Numbered from the stretch's first letter, positions 23,728 to 33,272 are shown. The stretch is DNA of 39,914 nt from Hydrotalea sp. (GCA_027364735.1 DAHXOT010000022.1:1-39914), one strand, 5' to 3'. Numbers and translations: made by a program. The notes: generated by a model from the letters alone, not told the origin.

Positions 23728-25872
23728 ATGCAAAAATTTATACAATTTATGAAGAGTACAAAGGGAATAATCATCACAGCAATTGTATTGTTTGGAACTT
23801 TATTTTTTGCGTTTACCAGAAATGGTGGAAGCGATAAATATATTAATCAACGAAAAAAAATATTAACAGAAATAGGATCCATTTTAGAAACCCAACATTA
23901 TAGCCCTAAAATTATTAATGATGCTATTTCTAAAAAAGTATTTAAAAAATATCTTGAAGAACTAGATAATGATAAAACACTTTTTTTTCAATCGGATATT
24001 AATGCACTTAAAAAATATGAAACAACTATGGATGATGAAATTCATGGGGCTGATATACAATTTGTTCCTGCTGTAAGTGCCATTTACGATAAAAGAATTA
24101 ATGAAGTAATGCTTTTATATAAAAAAATATTGGCTAAACCATTCAACTTTACAACCAATGAATACAATTTAAAAAATGCCGATAGCTTAAATTATTCTTC
24201 TAATGAAGCTGAAAGAGATGATAGATGGAGAAAAAAATTAAAACAATATACTTTAGAAATTTATGCCGATTTAATAGAACAAAAAGAAAAAAATAAAGCC
24301 GATACATCTGTTCAAAAACCCGATTCTGTTTTAGAAAAAGAAGCAAGAGAAAAAGTATTAAAAGTTACTAACAGAATGTACGATAGAATTAAAGCCAAAT
24401 ACAATGAAGACGAACGTTTTAATAGTTTTATAAATGTAATTACTAACTTAATGGACCCTCATACCGATTATTTGCCTCCTATAGAAAAACGTGCATTTGA
24501 TGAAATGATGAGCAATAAATTTTATGGAATTGGTGCTCAATTACAAGAGCAAGATGGTATAATTAAAATTGCAAGTATTTTATCGGGCGGACCAGCATGG
24601 AAAAGTGGTGAATTAATGGTGAATGATATAATTTTAAAAGTAGCTCAAGGAAAAGAAACTCCGGTTGATGTTTCAGGATTTGATGTTACAGATGCCGTGA
24701 AATTAATTCGTGGATCGAAAGGTACTGAAGTAAGATTAACAATTAAAAAGCAAGATGGTACCATAAAAACACTTTCATTAATTAGAGACGAAATTGTACA
24801 AGATGAATCTTCGGCACGAAGCGCCATAATTAAAAATGGAAAAGATAAAATAGGCTATATATGGTTACAAGATTTTTATGCTGATTTTGAAAGAGCAAAT
24901 GGTGCACATTGCTCTGAAGATTTTGCCAAAGAAATTGGAAAACTTAAAGCCGAAAATGTAAAAGGGATTATTCTCGATTTAAGATTTAATGGTGGAGGAT
25001 CTTTATACGAAGTAGTTCAAATGGTTGGAATGTTAATAGGTCAAGGACCTGTAGTTCAGGTGCGAGATAAAGATGGTAAATCTTCCGTATTAAGCGATAG
25101 AGATAATTCTGTATTATATGATGGGCCTTTTGCTGTTATGGTAAATGAAGAAAGTGCATCGGCAAGCGAAATTTTTGCAGCTGCTATTCAAGATTATAAA
25201 CGTGGTATTATTGTGGGCAGTTCCTCTACTTATGGAAAAGGAACTGTACAAAGAAATATTCCATTAGGAAGAATTTTAGATTTTACCGGCAGATCGGAGA
25301 ATGGAGCTATTAAACTTACCTTCCAAAAATTTTATCGTATTAACGGAGGTTCTACTCAACTAAAAGGTGTAACTCCCGATGTTGTTATTCCTGATATTTA
25401 CGAATATTTAAAAATTCGAGAAAAAGATAATGATTCTGCTTTGCCTTGGGATGAAATTGCTAAATCTCCTTATCAATATTGGCAAGAAACCAATAATTTG
25501 GATGAAGTAATAAAAAAAGAAAATAATGAGATTAAAAAAAATACACAGTTTAATTTAATAAAGAATAATACAGAATGGTTATCTAAAAATATGGATAAGC
25601 CAATTAGCTTAAATTTTACAACTTTTATTCAGCAACAAAAAAAGCAAAGAGCTACTGTTATGCAAAATAACAGTTTAGCTAAACTTACTACTGATATGGA
25701 TGTTGAAGTAATGAAATTAGATAAAGATAAATTTTATAATAATCCTGATAAATCAAAAGGAGAGAGATACCAAGATTGGTTAAAAAGAGTAAAAAATGAT
25801 TTGTACATTAGTAGTACTGCAAAAATTGTAAGCGATATGATTGCTACACAAGTACAAACTGTGGCAAAATAA
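23728..25872 (+). CDS. Carboxy-terminal-processing (tail-specific) S41 protease, Prc-like
   Basis: Prc/Tsp proteases degrade or trim envelope proteins from the C-terminus. The 714-residue protein from ATG 23728 has an N-terminal membrane anchor or signal (about 13-32), a helical N-terminal domain, a PDZ domain (about 240-335), an S41 catalytic domain (about 340-570), and a C-terminal helical region like DUF3340. The catalytic Ser/Lys dyad is present: the middle Ser of SASASEIF (Ser478) and the Lys of YGKGTVQ (Lys504). The spacing is one residue longer than in E. coli Prc, because SSSTYGKG replaces EPTFGKG. The frame also reads from TTG 23716, but a -7 box overlaps it. It converges with purB across 32 bases. 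Confidence 0.93.
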   Translation: MQKFIQFMKSTKGIIITAIVLFGTLFFAFTRNGGSDKYINQRKKILTEIGSILETQHYSPKIINDAISKKVFKKYLEELDNDKTLFFQSDINALKKYETTMDDEIHGADIQFVPAVSAIYDKRINEVMLLYKKILAKPFNFTTNEYNLKNADSLNYSSNEAERDDRWRKKLKQYTLEIYADLIEQKEKNKADTSVQKPDSVLEKEAREKVLKVTNRMYDRIKAKYNEDERFNSFINVITNLMDPHTDYLPPIEKRAFDEMMSNKFYGIGAQLQEQDGIIKIASILSGGPAWKSGELMVNDIILKVAQGKETPVDVSGFDVTDAVKLIRGSKGTEVRLTIKKQDGTIKTLSLIRDEIVQDESSARSAIIKNGKDKIGYIWLQDFYADFERANGAHCSEDFAKEIGKLKAENVKGIILDLRFNGGGSLYEVVQMVGMLIGQGPVVQVRDKDGKSSVLSDRDNSVLYDGPFAVMVNEESASASEIFAAAIQDYKRGIIVGSSSTYGKGTVQRNIPLGRILDFTGRSENGAIKLTFQKFYRINGGSTQLKGVTPDVVIPDIYEYLKIREKDNDSALPWDEIAKSPYQYWQETNNLDEVIKKENNEIKKNTQFNLIKNNTEWLSKNMDKPISLNFTTFIQQQKKQRATVMQNNSLAKLTTDMDVEVMKLDKDKFYNNPDKSKGERYQDWLKRVKNDLYISSTAKIVSDMIATQVQTVAK

Positions 25873-25904
25873 TAAAGTAATTACCAATATATATTTCTAA
25901 TAAA

Positions 25905-27254
25905 TTAAATTTTTTCAGCAGTAACACCTGTATAATTGATGGGTGTTATTGCTTTCAATTCTTTTTTTATGGCAGCACTTACCTTTAAAGTGCTAATAAA
26001 ACTATGTATTGATTCTTTATCAATTTTTTCCTTTCCTCTAGTTAATTCTTTTAAAGCTTCGTAAGGGTTTGGATAGTTTTCTCTTCGTAAAATAGTTTGA
26101 ATAGCTTCGGCTACTACGGCCCAATTATTTTCTAAATCATCGTTTAACTTTTTTTCGTTTAATACCAATTTGTCTAACCCTTTTGTTAAAGATTTTATTG
26201 CTAAGATGGTGTGTGCAATGGGTACGCCAATATTGCGCAGTACGGTGCTATCGGTTAAATCTCTTTGTAATCTCGAAATGGGTAATTTGGCCGAAAAATG
26301 TTCCAATAAAGCATTCGCAACGCCTAAATTTCCCTCTGCATTTTCAAAGTCAATTGGGTTTACTTTATGCGGCATTGCCGAAGAACCTACTTCATCTTTT
26401 TTTGTTTTTTGTTTAAAATAATCCATACTAATATACGTCCAAATATCGCGGCAAATATCTATTAATATGTTATTGATTCTTTTTATGTTATCAAAATGAG
26501 CAGCTAAATTATCGTAATGTTCAATTTGGGTAGTAAATTGTAAGCGTTGTAGCCCTAAATAGGATTCAACAAATTCGTTGCCCAATTGTATCCAATTTTT
26601 TGATGGAAATGCAATGGCATGTGCATTAAAATTGCCGGTGGCACCACCAAATTTGGCTGTATATGGTATGTGAGAAAATAAGTGTATTTGATTTTCTATT
26701 CTTTCAACAAATACCATTATTTCTTTACCCAATTTAGTTGGAGATGCAGGCTGGCCATGTGTTCTGGCTAACATTGAAACATCTTTCCATTGTTGTGCAA
26801 TGGTAAATAAGTGATTATGTAAATTAACAACAGTTGGCAAATATTCCTGCTCCATGCAATGTTTCCAGCTAAGAGGAATAGAAGTATTATTAATATCCTG
26901 CGAGGTTAAACCAAAATGTATCCATTCATTTAACCCAGTTATTGCCAATTTGTTTAATTGTTCCTTTAAAAAGTATTCAACGGCTTTTACATCGTGGTTA
27001 GTTATTTGTTCAATTTCTTTTATTCGTGTTGCATCGTCTATGCTAAAATTATCGGCAATATGCTGTATTTTTTGTTTTTCTTTTGCCGATAGTTTAAAGA
27101 ATTTCTTATCTGCAAGAAATAAAAAATAAGCTACCTCTACCCATACTCTGTATTTAATTAAAGCAAATTCTGAAAAATAGTCGTCTAAATGTGAAACTTG
27201 TTTACGATATCGACCATCAATAGGTGAAATGGCAGTTAAATTGGTTAGTTCCAT
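25905..27254 (-). CDS. purB: Adenylosuccinate lyase
   Basis: PurB catalyses two fumarate-releasing steps of purine synthesis, SAICAR to AICAR and adenylosuccinate to AMP, as a homotetramer. The 449-residue protein has the N-terminal LTAISPIDGRYR typical of the E. coli-type enzyme, the catalytic-histidine regions TSQDINNT and ARTHGQPASPT, and the superfamily signature GSSAMPHKVNPIDFENAEGN with the flexible-loop serines. The length is normal. It is divergent from mqnA with a 92-base gap. No purine-synthesis genes are next to it. Confidence 0.97.
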   Translation of the reverse strand: MELTNLTAISPIDGRYRKQVSHLDDYFSEFALIKYRVWVEVAYFLFLADKKFFKLSAKEKQKIQHIADNFSIDDATRIKEIEQITNHDVKAVEYFLKEQLNKLAITGLNEWIHFGLTSQDINNTSIPLSWKHCMEQEYLPTVVNLHNHLFTIAQQWKDVSMLARTHGQPASPTKLGKEIMVFVERIENQIHLFSHIPYTAKFGGATGNFNAHAIAFPSKNWIQLGNEFVESYLGLQRLQFTTQIEHYDNLAAHFDNIKRINNILIDICRDIWTYISMDYFKQKTKKDEVGSSAMPHKVNPIDFENAEGNLGVANALLEHFSAKLPISRLQRDLTDSTVLRNIGVPIAHTILAIKSLTKGLDKLVLNEKKLNDDLENNWAVVAEAIQTILRRENYPNPYEALKELTRGKEKIDKESIHSFISTLKVSAAIKKELKAITPINYTGVTAEKI

Positions 27255-27346
27255 TTTTAAAATTGGTAATTAATGAATAATGAACTCTGTGATTACTATT
27301 TTCAGCAACACAAAAATTCTTTTCTTTGCAAACAAAATTAAATGAA

Positions 27347-28090
27347 TTGAACAAGAGAATACGCATTGGAGCTGTAAGTTATTTAAATACCCTTCCATTA
27401 ATTTATGGTGTAAAAAGAAGTAGTTTGTTAATGAGTAATATAGAGTTGATTGAAGATTACCCGTCTAATATTGCCACTCAGCTATTAACTAATGAAATTG
27501 ATGTTGGCTTAGTTCCTGTTGCAGTTATTCCGCATTTACAAGAATCGCATATTATTACCAATTTTTGTATTGGTGCAGAAGCCGAAGTGGCTTCTGTAGC
27601 TATTTTTAGCGATGTTCCAATTGATAATGTACAAAATGTTTTATTAGATTATCAGAGTAAAACTTCTGTCAATCTTGCAAAAATTTTATTGAATAATTTT
27701 TGGAAAAAAGAAGTAAAATTTATTGATGGCGGTACCGATTTTATTGAGCATATTTCAGGCGTTACTGCCGGTGTAGTAATTGGCGATAGGGCTTTATTGC
27801 AAAGAAGCGTATCGAAATACACCTACGATTTAGCTTTGGCTTGGAAACAAATGACCGGTTTGCCATTTGTTTTTGCTGCTTGGGTTGCCAATAAAAAATT
27901 AGATCCTGATTTTATTGATGCTTTTAACCGAGCTAACGATTATGGCGTAAATCATATTGATGAAGTTCTGGCAACTGTATCTTTTCCTTGGTATGATTTG
28001 AAAAAATATTATACCAAAAACATTAGTTATATACTTACAGATGATAAGCAAAAAGGACTGAACTTGTTTTTAAAATATTTATCTATTTAG
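27347..28090 (+). CDS. mqnA: Chorismate dehydratase MqnA (futalosine menaquinone route)
   Basis: MqnA dehydrates chorismate to 3-enolpyruvyl-benzoate, the entry to the futalosine pathway of menaquinone synthesis. The protein has the family's periplasmic-binding-protein-like fold and motifs: RIGAVSYLNTLPLIYG at the N-terminus, IDVGLVPVAVIP (about 60), and GLPFVFAAWV (about 180). The frame opens at TTG 27326, but no in-frame ATG exists near the start. The TTG at 27347 gives MNKRIRIGAVSYLN, the usual N-terminal length, and avoids the TTTG of a possible -7 site at 27325-27328. The last 12 bases overlap the end of the convergent glycosyltransferase gene. Confidence 0.93.
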   Translation: MNKRIRIGAVSYLNTLPLIYGVKRSSLLMSNIELIEDYPSNIATQLLTNEIDVGLVPVAVIPHLQESHIITNFCIGAEAEVASVAIFSDVPIDNVQNVLLDYQSKTSVNLAKILLNNFWKKEVKFIDGGTDFIEHISGVTAGVVIGDRALLQRSVSKYTYDLALAWKQMTGLPFVFAAWVANKKLDPDFIDAFNRANDYGVNHIDEVLATVSFPWYDLKKYYTKNISYILTDDKQKGLNLFLKYLSI

Positions 28091-28927
28091 TTTGCCCATT
28101 TTATTCTTTTTATAGTCGATATAACCCTTAAAAGCATAATGAATAACAAGCAATCTTTTCTTGTTATATAAAATATTATTCTTTAAATGAATCCATAAAT
28201 TATGCTGCATTTGCTTTTTTTCTTCAGCTGAAAGTGTAGGCAACTTTTTGCGAACATAAAAATAGTTACGAACAATATAATAGATTCTAATAGGTTGATG
28301 AAGGCGTCTTGTAGAAAGCTTCCCCGATTTAAAAGATCGTGCAATTATATTTTCTCCAAGTTGGTGTTGTAATTGAATGGTAGCACATTCAATAAGTTTG
28401 AATTGATTTATTCGGGAGCGATAACAATATTCCGAATCCACTTCATCAATAAATAAATTTTCATCAAAATTTCCAATGGTATTTAGAACGTTTAAATTGA
28501 TAATAGATCCGGAGGTGATTAATAAAGAAACTTCTTGGTAAATAGTAGTTGTATTTTCTGTATTTGAAAATGATGCACCAAAAGCAGCAACTGTTTCTTT
28601 GTTATTAAAATCATGTATGTAAGCTTTATATTTTTTTACTGCTCCGAAGGTAAAATATGAATCCTGATCCATTGTTAACAACCACTGAAATCCTTTGTCA
28701 TAAGCCATTTTTGCAGCACTATTTAATCTTGCTGCAATTCCTTTATTTTCTCCATCGTGTATATAAAATATATTGTAATTACTAAGTTCTGTTGTAATGG
28801 TTGTATTTGCATGAGGCGAGTTATCCATAATATATAACTCCTCCACTTCATTAACATACGACATGATATTTTTTATGATAGTTGAAGGAGGGTAATAAAG
28901 AATAACTACTGCTGCAATTTTAACCAT
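28079..28927 (-). CDS. GT2 glycosyltransferase, RfbF/rhamnosyltransferase-like
   Basis: This 282-residue family-2 glycosyltransferase starts MVKIAAVVILYYPP, with a Rossmann-like strand. It carries NKGIAARLNSAA (about 63-74) and a DQDS metal/nucleotide motif in LLTMDQDSYF (about 89), then DEVDSEYCYR (about 155). DQDS plus the FIDEVDSEYCYR stretch is typical of the RfbF group, which often transfers rhamnose or similar deoxysugars; the actual sugar is not shown by sequence. The C-terminal region is basic and may bind the membrane surface. Its start overlaps the upstream methyltransferase gene by 22 bases, so it is the last gene of that transcript. Its stop overlaps mqnA by 12 bases. Confidence 0.88.
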   Translation of the reverse strand: MVKIAAVVILYYPPSTIIKNIMSYVNEVEELYIMDNSPHANTTITTELSNYNIFYIHDGENKGIAARLNSAAKMAYDKGFQWLLTMDQDSYFTFGAVKKYKAYIHDFNNKETVAAFGASFSNTENTTTIYQEVSLLITSGSIINLNVLNTIGNFDENLFIDEVDSEYCYRSRINQFKLIECATIQLQHQLGENIIARSFKSGKLSTRRLHQPIRIYYIVRNYFYVRKKLPTLSAEEKKQMQHNLWIHLKNNILYNKKRLLVIHYAFKGYIDYKKNKMGKLNR

Positions 28928-29643
28928 TGTTTTAATCTTTTCGTGAATTTCTTTTTTTGCCCATATTGTTCAAAATGATAGTCTAATTGCTCTTTGCCTT
29001 TAAAGCTAACAATAGGCTGTTGCATTTTTTTCTTTTCTAAAATTAGAATGCTATCGTAAAAGTGAATGCCTGCAACCGATTCGGTTATTTTATTAAACAT
29101 TTTTGGTTTTTCTTTTTTTGTTGCATGCCATCCATGAATATAATCAATAAAGTTTTTACTAAATTCTATAAAACTTGTTTTCTTTTTATATCCACCACCA
29201 TATTCAAACCAATACGATGTGTGTAAATCTTCGCAAGCATAAAGTCCGTTTTCTTTTACTTGATCAAATAAAATATTGAAGGTGGTAATTTGCTGTTTCA
29301 TTGTATGGCCACCATCATCTAATAAAACATCTACTTTTGGTAATAAAGATTTTAATTGATTTAAAAAGTTTTCATCTTCTTGTGAGCCAATATATATTTT
29401 AGTATTCCCTTCTTCAAATTTTTTGCACTCAGGATTTACATCAACACCAATTATGGTAGCTTGTGGACCAAAATATTCTCTCCACATTTGTAACGATCCG
29501 CCATGTGCAATGCCAATTTCTAAAAAAACAAATTCCGTATTTCTATATTTCGAAAAATATTGATCGTAAATAGCAATATAATGGTTCCATTTATTAAGTA
29601 ATCTGCCATTGTGATTGTCATAAATCTCTTGTAAACTTTGCAT
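28906..29643 (-). CDS. CmcI/TylF-like class I methyltransferase
   Basis: This 245-residue SAM-dependent methyltransferase has a glycine-rich motif FLEIGIAHGGSLQMW (about 40-54), an acidic ribose-binding residue in IGVDVNPE (about 65-72), and metal-type residues in DVLLDDGGHTMKQQ (about 104-117) and YACEDLHTSYW (about 135-145). DDGGH and EDLHTSYW are typical of the cephalosporin-hydroxylase/macrocin-O-methyltransferase-like group often found in LPS and surface-glycan clusters. The substrate is probably a sugar residue. It starts 3 bases after the FkbM gene and overlaps the next glycosyltransferase, forming a three-gene unit. Confidence 0.85.
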   Translation of the reverse strand: MQSLQEIYDNHNGRLLNKWNHYIAIYDQYFSKYRNTEFVFLEIGIAHGGSLQMWREYFGPQATIIGVDVNPECKKFEEGNTKIYIGSQEDENFLNQLKSLLPKVDVLLDDGGHTMKQQITTFNILFDQVKENGLYACEDLHTSYWFEYGGGYKKKTSFIEFSKNFIDYIHGWHATKKEKPKMFNKITESVAGIHFYDSILILEKKKMQQPIVSFKGKEQLDYHFEQYGQKKKFTKRLKQWLKLQQ

Positions 29644-29646
29644 TAA

Positions 29647-30435
29647 TTAGTGATTAAAATGAATAAAAATATTTTCGTGATGAAAAGTGGCGATGTAGTT
29701 AAAATGTTCTAAAGCTTTAAAAAACGTTTTACTGCAATCTGCTGTATAATTATCGTGTAGTTCAATAATAAGTAGTTTTGTTTTTGAAAGCCATTCGGCA
29801 GCTCTTTCATTGGCAAATACTTCTTTTTCTGCACCCTCAATATCTATTTTTACAATATCTATTTCAGTCCAATTGTATTTTTTTAATAATGAATTAATCG
29901 TAATTGCCGGAATAGTTTTTCCATTAATGGCAATATTATTTTCTGCTACTATAAAACTCGCTGCTAACGAATCTGGATTTTGTATAGATACATTATTTTC
30001 TTTACCCCAAATAGCTGCATATTCACAATGAATACGAGATAAAGATTGCGTATTTTTTAATAACTGTTGAAAATTATTTTCTTCCGGTTCAATAGAAATA
30101 ATTTCGGCATTGTTAAACTTATTGGCAAAATATATAGCAGCTAAGCCAATATTGGCACCGGCATCAATAATTTTTGTAGCGTTATTAATTGGAAATGGAT
30201 AAAGATGGTATTGTTGTTCTAAAAAAACTTGTTTAAAAATTGCAACATCAGAGAAGTTATTTCGCAAGTAGATAGTTATATTTTTTTCAAAAGAAACTTT
30301 TTTTTCTTTTCCCGGTTGCAATAAAGCAATAAATATTTTCAATCCTTTTTTTAATTGATAAATTCTAATCCAATGAACTAGTTCAGCAATTTGTAAACTT
30401 AATTTTCTAATGCCTATTGTTTTATAAATGCCCAT
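29647..30435 (-). CDS. FkbM-family methyltransferase
   Basis: The 262-residue protein has the FkbM methyltransferase core: IIDAGANIGLAAIYFA (SAM motif I, about 87-102), ISIEPEENNF (about 112-121), and the family hallmark VKIDIEGAEKEVF (about 195-207). FkbM proteins O-methylate sugars or polyketides, and in this setting a sugar of the surface glycan is the likely target. The N-terminal 60 residues are basic and amphipathic and may contact the membrane. It is the first gene of a tight three-gene minus-strand unit (3-base gap, then 22-base overlap). No clear promoter was found in the 150-base gap upstream on this strand. Confidence 0.88.
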   Translation of the reverse strand: MGIYKTIGIRKLSLQIAELVHWIRIYQLKKGLKIFIALLQPGKEKKVSFEKNITIYLRNNFSDVAIFKQVFLEQQYHLYPFPINNATKIIDAGANIGLAAIYFANKFNNAEIISIEPEENNFQQLLKNTQSLSRIHCEYAAIWGKENNVSIQNPDSLAASFIVAENNIAINGKTIPAITINSLLKKYNWTEIDIVKIDIEGAEKEVFANERAAEWLSKTKLLIIELHDNYTADCSKTFFKALEHFNYIATFHHENIFIHFNH

Positions 30436-30526
30436 TCTGATTATGGTTGAGTGAACTTAAAACTGTAAAATTACAATTATTTTTCTGTGATTATTAGCTG
30501 CTTGTTAGTAATACCATAAAGCATCT

Positions 30527-30558
30527 TTTGTATAATCGAAAGCTATTGTATATACTTG
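30527..30558 (+). promoter_or_regulatory. Probable Bacteroidota promoter for the plus-strand GT2 gene
   Basis: TTTG at 30527-30530 and TATACTTG at 30551-30558 are 20 bases apart, the Bacteroidota -33/-7 spacing. The -7 element differs from TAnnTTTG at one base. A start near 30563 leaves a leader of about 26 bases to the ATG at 30589. It is the best two-part promoter match I found in the window. Confidence 0.5.
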
Positions 30559-30588
30559 CAGCTTAGTTGGTAATTTTATTATTTTTTA

Positions 30589-31551
30589 ATGGAAACTCCT
30601 CTTATTTCAATTTGTATTCCTGCCTATATGCGGGTAAATTATCTAAAGCGGTTATTAGATTCTATTGCTATTCAAACCTTCACCAATTTTGAAGTAGTGA
30701 TTACCGACGATAGTACTGATCATTCTGTGTATGATTTAGTTCATCAATTGTATACCCATCTTCCTATTGTATATTATAAAAATACCTCTTCGTTAGGAAC
30801 TCCTGAAAATTGGAATGAAGCTATCCGAAAAGCAAAAGGAAACTGGATTAAATTAATGCATGATGATGATTGGTTTAGTAATAGTTCAGCACTCTACAAT
30901 TTTTATAATGCAATTGTCGCTCATCCCAATTGTTCTTTTTTCTTTTCTGCATTTGAGAATATTGATTTAGATAAAGGAAAGCAAGAAATTGTTCGCTGTA
31001 ATCGGTTTCATTTATGGATGCTTCAACTTAATCCATTGCATTTATTTAAAAAGGTATATGTTGGAAATCCGAGTTGTACTTTAATTAAAAGAGATATTGA
31101 GTTATGGTATGATAATAGGTATAAGTTTGTGGTAGATTTTGAATATTATATTCGTTGTATAAAGAAAGTTAAGCAATGGCATTATATTGATGAAGTGCTT
31201 TTGCATATTGGTTTTCATGATACGCAGGTTACAAAATATACTTTTAAAGTTGCTGCAGTTCAAATTCCCGAAAATCATTTATTGCTTCGCGAAATGGGCG
31301 TAAGTATTTTGAACAACTATTTTGTATATGATTATTATTGGAGAATGTATCGAAATTTAAATATTAGGCAATTGTCTGATATAGAAAACTATGATACAAT
31401 GCCTATTGATAATTCTTTGAAACAAATGATTCTTTTTCAACAAAAAATTCCTATTGAGTTATTGAAAATTGGCTTAATATCGAAGTGCTGTATGACGTTT
31501 AATTATTTCCGTAACCTTTTATCGAGAAACTTCATTAGTAAAAGCAATTAA
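30589..31551 (+). CDS. GT2 glycosyltransferase
   Basis: This 320-residue family-2 glycosyltransferase has the N-terminal nucleotide-sugar fold (PLISICIPAYMRVNYLKRLLDSI), DDST (about 40), the acceptor-side WNEAIRKAKGNWIKLMHDDDW with the DxD metal motif (about 92-97), and GNPSCTLIKRDI with DFEYYIR (about 180-190), where an ED/DF motif is usual. The C-terminal third is tyrosine-rich and unassigned. It is the only plus-strand gene in the glycan block, with its own promoter-like sequence, and it converges on another GT2 gene across 10 bases. This suggests a local inversion or separate acquisition. Confidence 0.87.
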   Translation: METPLISICIPAYMRVNYLKRLLDSIAIQTFTNFEVVITDDSTDHSVYDLVHQLYTHLPIVYYKNTSSLGTPENWNEAIRKAKGNWIKLMHDDDWFSNSSALYNFYNAIVAHPNCSFFFSAFENIDLDKGKQEIVRCNRFHLWMLQLNPLHLFKKVYVGNPSCTLIKRDIELWYDNRYKFVVDFEYYIRCIKKVKQWHYIDEVLLHIGFHDTQVTKYTFKVAAVQIPENHLLLREMGVSILNNYFVYDYYWRMYRNLNIRQLSDIENYDTMPIDNSLKQMILFQQKIPIELLKIGLISKCCMTFNYFRNLLSRNFISKSN

Positions 31552-31561
31552 TAAAAAGCAG

Positions 31562-32347
31562 CTACATATTTTCTAATTTTAGCAGCACTTTTATTTTGTA
31601 TAAATATTTGCCCAATTCACTTTTTAATAAGTAATGTAATAGTTTCAGTCGTAACATCCAGATACTCATTTTTAACGATTTTCCGAAATAACTTTCATAT
31701 ACTGCTTGTGTTTGCTTGAGAGAGGTAATATAATTAACTTGACTGGTTCCGTTGGCTGCAAATACTACTAAAGGTTGATCAAGAAACATGCATTTTTCTG
31801 AAGCAATTCTGCATACAAAATCGTAATCCATTGCAATAGAAAGTGATGTTTTGTATAAGCCATGCGTGTTGTGTAATGTTTTTTTAATAAACATGGTTGG
31901 ATGTGCTAAACCCCGCATTCCTCTGTATAATTTACTTTTTTCAAAAGGTTTACCAATAATTACCCAAATTCCACCTCTTTGCAATTGATATTTTGCATGT
32001 AGCCATTGTATGGAAGTATTATTAATAAATGTTGCTGAAACAATTTTTAAAACATTTTCGTGTATATAATAATCGGCAGAGTTTAATAGATTTAAAATAT
32101 CGCCCGATGCTAATTGTATGCCTTTATTAAAGGCATCGGCTATTCCATCATCTCTTTCGCATAGCCATTTTCTGTAAGCAGGTTGTGCGTTATTGGTTAA
32201 ATAGTTTTTAATATCAGAATTGGTAGAGCCATCAATAATCCAATGCTCAAAAGGAAGTTGGGTTTGTTCATCAACACTCTTGATGGTAGTTAATAATTCG
32301 GACAGATTATTAAAGCAGATAGTAATTATAGAAATGTTGACTGTCAT
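31562..32347 (-). CDS. GT2 glycosyltransferase, WcaE-like
   Basis: The 261 residues match the WcaE-like branch of family 2: ISIITICFNNLSELLTTIKSVDEQT at the start, IDGSTNSDI (about 38), ERDDGIADAFNKGIQLASGDILNLLNSADYY (about 65-94), and a central HPTMFIKKTL (about 150). The usual NSDD metal motif reads NSAD, so the first Asp is Ala. The second Asp may suffice, or activity may be reduced. The C-terminus is rich in Leu/Lys and probably lies at the membrane. It follows the next GT2 gene by 10 bases on the same strand and is the last gene of the run that begins with the YfhO-like gene. Confidence 0.85.
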   Translation of the reverse strand: MTVNISIITICFNNLSELLTTIKSVDEQTQLPFEHWIIDGSTNSDIKNYLTNNAQPAYRKWLCERDDGIADAFNKGIQLASGDILNLLNSADYYIHENVLKIVSATFINNTSIQWLHAKYQLQRGGIWVIIGKPFEKSKLYRGMRGLAHPTMFIKKTLHNTHGLYKTSLSIAMDYDFVCRIASEKCMFLDQPLVVFAANGTSQVNYITSLKQTQAVYESYFGKSLKMSIWMLRLKLLHYLLKSELGKYLYKIKVLLKLENM

Positions 32348-32357
32348 TCAAAACAAT

Positions 32358-33272
32358 TTATCTATTCATTAATCCTTTTAAAGCATCTATTCTAAAACGT
32401 ATAACAGGCAATGCTTTTGCAGGATGCCATTGTAATGTATATTTACATCCTAAAATAATAGCAGCAGCTAATTTAAAAATGTATTCAATAAATTTTTGGT
32501 AATAAGCTAATTTACCTATTTCTAAAACTCTTCTTCTTTCACCTCTACCAATGCCGCTTGCTACTCTGTACATATATTCTCTGGTAAGTTTTTTTACTTC
32601 AACAACATGTTGTACTGCAATAGCCGGATGGTAATAAATTTTTTTTCCTAATGCCTGAAGTTTATAAAAAAATTCTTTTCCTTCTCCTCCAATACGTAAT
32701 GTGCCAACTACGCCGGGTAATGCTTCATTAAATCCATTTACCGTTATAAAGTCAATAGTTTTAATAATCATATTCGATTCTAAAGGATATTTTCCGGGTT
32801 TAAAAACTTCAATTTGTGTTGCGTAATCAAAATTGCCCACTAACGATGCCACATAGTAACTCATCCATTTAGGTTCTTCCGGTATATATTTCGGAATAAT
32901 TTTACCGCCTAATCCTCCGGCATCGGTGTGTGTTTCAAAAAAATGTACAATTTTTTCTAAATAATCGGGGTTGGCAATAGCATCATCATCCATAAAACAA
33001 AGCAATTCGCCTTTTGCAAAGGTTGCTCCGGTATTTCTTGCATACGATGCACCTTGTTTTTTTTCTTCAATATAAATAAAATTAGCATTGGTATGCGAAG
33101 CAATAAATACTTCACAAATTTGTTGCGTATTATCGGTAGAATTATTATTAGCAATGATAACTTCATACAAATCTTTTGGTAAGCTTTGTTGATATAAACT
33201 TTCCATAGCATCAGTAATGTATGCTGCTCTATTATAGGTACAAATAACTACCGATATTTTAATACTACTCAT
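32358..33272 (-). CDS. GT2 glycosyltransferase
   Basis: This 304-residue family-2 enzyme shows IKISVVICTYNRAAYITDAMESL at the N-terminus, NNNSTDNT (about 43-50), ARNTGATFAKGELLCFMDDDA with the DxD motif (about 80-100), and a GGEGKEFFYKLQ acceptor motif (about 197-208). After about 225 it has a basic stretch REYMYRVASGIGRGERRR and a hydrophobic helix (FKLAAAIILG), suggesting attachment to the inner membrane. The donor sugar cannot be told. Its ATG overlaps the stop of the upstream GT4 gene by four bases. Confidence 0.88.
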   Translation of the reverse strand: MSSIKISVVICTYNRAAYITDAMESLYQQSLPKDLYEVIIANNNSTDNTQQICEVFIASHTNANFIYIEEKKQGASYARNTGATFAKGELLCFMDDDAIANPDYLEKIVHFFETHTDAGGLGGKIIPKYIPEEPKWMSYYVASLVGNFDYATQIEVFKPGKYPLESNMIIKTIDFITVNGFNEALPGVVGTLRIGGEGKEFFYKLQALGKKIYYHPAIAVQHVVEVKKLTREYMYRVASGIGRGERRRVLEIGKLAYYQKFIEYIFKLAAAIILGCKYTLQWHPAKALPVIRFRIDALKGLMNR

